A stretch of DNA of 64,000 nt, taken from assembly GCA_028023455.1 (NCBI GenBank), contig JAQFVV010000021.1, positions 5,298,853 to 5,362,852 on the forward strand, in the 5' to 3' direction. This stretch comes from Epiperipatus broadwayi (taxonomy: Eukaryota > Onychophora > Udeonychophora > Euonychophora > Peripatidae). The notes beneath the pieces are model-generated. The model saw only the letters and a list, made by a program, of their open reading frames with translations, was not told the DNA's origin and searched no databases. Below are positions 60,808 to 64,000 of this stretch, in pieces. The position numbers and the translations under genes were made by a program. Positions within the stretch are counted from its first letter, which is position 1. Every line of letters begins with the position of its first letter.

Positions 60808-63574
60808 TGTGATGTACTGTAGCTTCTCCTTAAATGAAGTCAAGAATCTCTCAGCAATTATGCCCAGAGAAACCTGTTAGCCACTTTATTTTCCATTCCC
60901 CACTCTTAAGTTTTCCCATATTCTGCTCCATCCCATTTCCACAACATCTTTGTCAACTCTATGGCCTTTATATCTAAATCCTCCTTATTTTTTCCCAAAT
61001 CCAGCATAAAAACTAATAATCCACTTTTATATAATCACTTTTTTCATATTTATTCTTCCATAACTTCATTATATGTATCCTTTCTGTTTTCAAGCATTTG
61101 CATTCAATTAATAGATGCCTAATATTTTCTATTCCTTCCTTACATAATTTACAAACTAAATCACCCATATTTTTCCATTTACATGTATATTCTCTTGTTG
61201 CTAAAGATCCCGTTTGAGCCTTAAACAATAAACTATTTTCCTTACTATTATCATATATTAACTCACACCTAATATTCTGTTTATTTCTATATATGTTTAA
61301 ACTCTTTTTACTCTCCATACTAGTTCTCCATCTCTCTAACTCCCTATTCTTTATTAATAAATCTATTCTTTTATCCCATTCCTTACCACTATAACACTCA
61401 ACAATCCCCCTAACACAATCATCCCATCTTTTGTAAAAATATACTGATATAAATTCTTTATCCAAATCTTTTGCATACCACATTACCCTTTCTCACCCAT
61501 CTTGTTGCCTGCCCTTTACTCATAACCCAATTAAATACTATTTTGGCTATTTTTTTATTATCCATAAACTGCAATCTACCAAACATTTTCATTTTACTTT
61601 TTGCATCTCTCATATGAAAACTTGACCATCCCATTTCCCCTTTAATTGCTTCCCTTGCTGTCCATACATCTGCATTCAATGCATGTTTTCCTACTTCCCT
61701 TTGAACTTTTTCTAAATAATCTAATACCCCTTTACTAACACATAATGCATCATTACCATATGTTAACCCTGATACTGCAACTCCCATATAATTCTAGCTA
61801 CATCATATTTATTATATGAAAACAGTGTTAATTTCTTTATCAATCCCTTTCTTTTCTTTGCTTCATTTATCAATTTTTTCTCCCATTCATCCAAATAATT
61901 TTTCTGATTACTTAAAATAATTCCCAAATAACTATATCTATTCACCACACTTAACTTAATATCTCCTAATAAAAATTCTACATCTTCTCTTTCCCCAGTA
62001 TTAACCATCATTATGTTTGAACTAAATTTAATCCCCATCTCTTTACCCACCCTTGCACATGTCCTCAGCATAACTTCCATATCTTCTCTTCTTTCTGCAC
62101 ACAAAAATATATCATCTGCAAAAAAAAAAAAGACCTGACAAAATATATACTCCCTTACCGCCTATTAATGGTATCTCTATCCCTCTTCCTAATCTTTTTA
62201 TTGCTCTTTCCATTTCACTCAAATACAACACAAACAAAATAGGTGACATAGAGCATCCTTGCCTTAGTCCCACCCCATTTTTTAACTTTAATTGATTCTA
62301 TATTTCCTAATTGATATATATAATGATTATTTTCATTTAATTTCTTAATAATATCCACTAAAGCTTCATCCATTCCCAAATTTGCTAAACTTATCCATAA
62401 TCTATTTTATATTTATTCTATCATATGCCTTCTCTATATCTATAAAACTCATATATAACTGATTACCTGAATTCCTACTCATATCCATAAGTTGTGTAAC
62501 TATAAATCAACTATCTCCTATATGCCTATCTAATCTAAAACTTCCTTGCATTTCCCCCACTACATTATTCCTTTCCATTCATTTTACAACTCTTCTAACC
62601 ACCATATATGAAAAAACTTTATATAAAACATGTTATCGCTATTGGTCTATAATTATTTAATTTTCTATGATCCTTACCCTTTTCTTTAAATAATCTTACT
62701 CCTGTATTACTCCAACTACTCGGAAATTTTTTTTTCTGTGCCATCTTATTAAAACAGGATAATAATTTTACTTTTGCCCTATATTGTAAATTCATTATCA
62801 TCTCTGCTGCCCATCCATCTAAACCTCTTGCCTTTTCAATTTCTTCTGTACCTCATTCAGTTCATTTTTTGTAAACCTAATATTCCCATTACTATATGCT
62901 TTCATGTTTTCTATCACTCTATCCTTCACATCTAACATTTTTTCTATATTCATTACATATCTATTTAAGATTCTCTCTAAATCTTCTCTAGAGCTACATT
63001 CTATTCCCTCATCATCGAGTAATATTCTCTCCCCACATTTCTCCTTTTAATGTAATTCCAAAAATTTTTTCTCCCATATCTTCCACTTTTATTAATATCC
63101 TCCAACAATTTACTATTCAATTTCATTCTCTCTCTCTATAATTATCTATTTTAGCCAACTTCTTTTCTAAGTACTTTTCCCATTTAGTATTAATATCTTT
63201 TTCACTTTCCTTGTTCTTAATAGCACATTTATATTCTCTGCATGCTTCTTTCCTCTCTTTTACACTTTTACTAATTCTCCTTTTTTATTAGTTTTATTCT
63301 TCTGAATATTCTCAGCTAAAACTCTATTTGCCACTTTTTCTTCTACTTTACACCAGTCCTCATCTCCAACCAACTCTTCCATGATTTCTTCAACTTGTAT
63401 TTTATACTCTTCCAACTTATTCTTATCATTCACTCTTCATCCACATCTTTCACTATTATTTCTACTTTTATTTCTATTCTCCATCACATTACTAACCATT
63501 TCAATTACAATGAAGTTATGATCACTAGTGCATACTTTTTCTTCATTATCAAACACCTTAATTTTATATTATCA
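60808..63574 (-). pseudogene. Non-LTR retrotransposon remnant (endonuclease end, reverse transcriptase, zinc knuckle)
   Basis: Seen on the minus strand in broken frames: an SDHNFI motif near 63510-63530, matching the C-terminal catalytic histidine region of APE-type endonucleases; NNYRPIAIT near 62640-62665 (RT start); FIDIEKAYDRI near 62410-62450 (motif A); GLRQGCSMSPILFVLYL near 62220-62275 (motif B); FADDIFLC near 62100-62125 (catalytic motif C); RYSYLGIILS near 61910-61945; and a C-terminal CKLCKEGIENIRHLLIEC knuckle near 61110-61170. Open segments lie at 62619-62801, 61763-62104, 61458-61787 and 61013-61483, separated by stops and frameshifts, so it is dead. The 5' end is cut at a small inverted-repeat element (63575-63686). 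The 3' end matches the copy at 46.6 kb. LINE family is certain; the clade (Jockey/L2/CR1-like group) is not. Confidence 0.92.
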
Positions 63575-63686
63575 TAGTAGTTCCCCCTGGGGATAAGCAA
63601 AGACTAAATAAAACAGCGTAGATAAGAGGTCAATCCTATGCTTCTCTACTCTGACCTTATGCTTATTGCACAGGGGGACGCTGCTA
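63575..63686. mobile_element. Small inverted-repeat element at the broken 5' edge of the LINE
   Basis: TAGTAGTTCCCCCTGGGGAT (63575) with AAGCA, and TGCTTATTGCACAGGGGGAC with GCTGCTA (ending 63686), are imperfect terminal inverted repeats of about 25 bp. The interior AAGAGGTCAATCC...TTCTCTACTCTGACC is less AT-rich. It sits exactly where the LINE homology stops. Confidence 0.65.
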
Positions 63687-64000
63687 AAATAAGGTATTAT
63701 TAGGTGATATTGATATTTCTATGTAAGAATTTCAACTAGCTGTGCATACCTGGCTCTCTTCTATATATTAGTAATTATTATGAAAAAGAAAAAAAAAGAT
63801 TTTACCCAAAATCAAAAATAAAGATTTAATTTTTTTTTCCTATTCTGTCATCGAATAGCTTCTTGAATATGTAAAAGGTTAATCCATTTCCTAAATCACA
63901 ACTAATACATTTTTGCCCCTATCATCTATCTGACTGTTCTCTTATTCAAGTTTTATCTAAATGTATTTCCAACCCACATTAATTATTAACTTCATCAATT

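Noticed and set aside
1-64000. CRISPR array, prokaryotic operon, phage or viral insertion
   Set aside because: No regularly spaced direct repeats, no dense same-strand ORFs, and no capsid, polymerase or integrase signature beyond the LINE reverse transcriptase.

Overview
The window looks like a low-density, very AT-rich nuclear DNA segment from an invertebrate animal. It has one convincing protein-coding gene in 64 kb, many decayed non-autonomous transposons, tRNA-derived SINEs and fragments of non-LTR retrotransposons. There are no bacterial features such as operons, Shine-Dalgarno sites or dense ORFs. The mix (sparse genes, SINEs with clear A and B boxes, an intron-free coding region for a multi-C2H2 zinc-finger protein) would fit a lophotrochozoan such as a cephalopod mollusc. 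That placement is inference; no single feature proves it.

Centre (about 24.7-38.0 kb). The one real gene is on the minus strand at 32343-36257 and encodes a 1304-residue nuclear protein with 15 C2H2 zinc fingers. An in-frame TGA 30 nt upstream fixes its start codon, and an upstream ORF overlaps that start. A polypyrimidine-AG acceptor at 36336-36337 and a consensus GTAAGT donor at 36994-36999 suggest a separate 5' UTR exon inside a GC-richer, YY1-motif promoter zone (36.8-37.1 kb). Downstream of the stop, about 7.6 kb of AT/U-rich sequence without recognisable dispersed repeats runs to a strong AATAAA at 24756-24761, so a very long 3' UTR is possible. A second promoter-like cluster (GGGGGTGG, ATTGGCCAAT, CGCGCGC, TATATA) lies at 37906-37990 with no recognisable gene attached.

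Left arm (1-24 kb). No gene was found. It holds a 34-bp perfect palindrome, an inverted-repeat element near 3.2-3.4 kb, many decayed copies of one tRNA-derived SINE, a 120-bp tandem duplication at 8.8-9.0 kb, a second SINE type at 14.5 kb, and two inverted-repeat (MITE-like) elements at 15.6-16.5 kb.

Right arm (40-64 kb). No intact gene was found. It is dense in foldback/MITE families: a 160-bp hairpin element at 40.3 kb, a family with ends reading GAGGCAAAACTCTCC, a 310-bp hairpin at 50.5 kb, a family related to the 15.6-kb element, and a 700-bp inverted repeat at 57.2-57.9 kb. It also contains a decayed plus-strand LINE tail at 43.9-44.8 kb and two copies of a minus-strand non-LTR retrotransposon (46.6-47.0 kb and 60.8-63.6 kb). 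The larger copy keeps recognisable endonuclease, reverse transcriptase and C-terminal zinc-knuckle segments but is broken by frameshifts and stops.

I saw no CRISPR array, rRNA, functional tRNA or defence-type system. The most distinctive items are the zinc-finger gene with its overlapping upstream ORF and repeat-free flanks, and several apparently unnamed foldback families seen here in multiple copies. All repeat calls and identities were made by eye.
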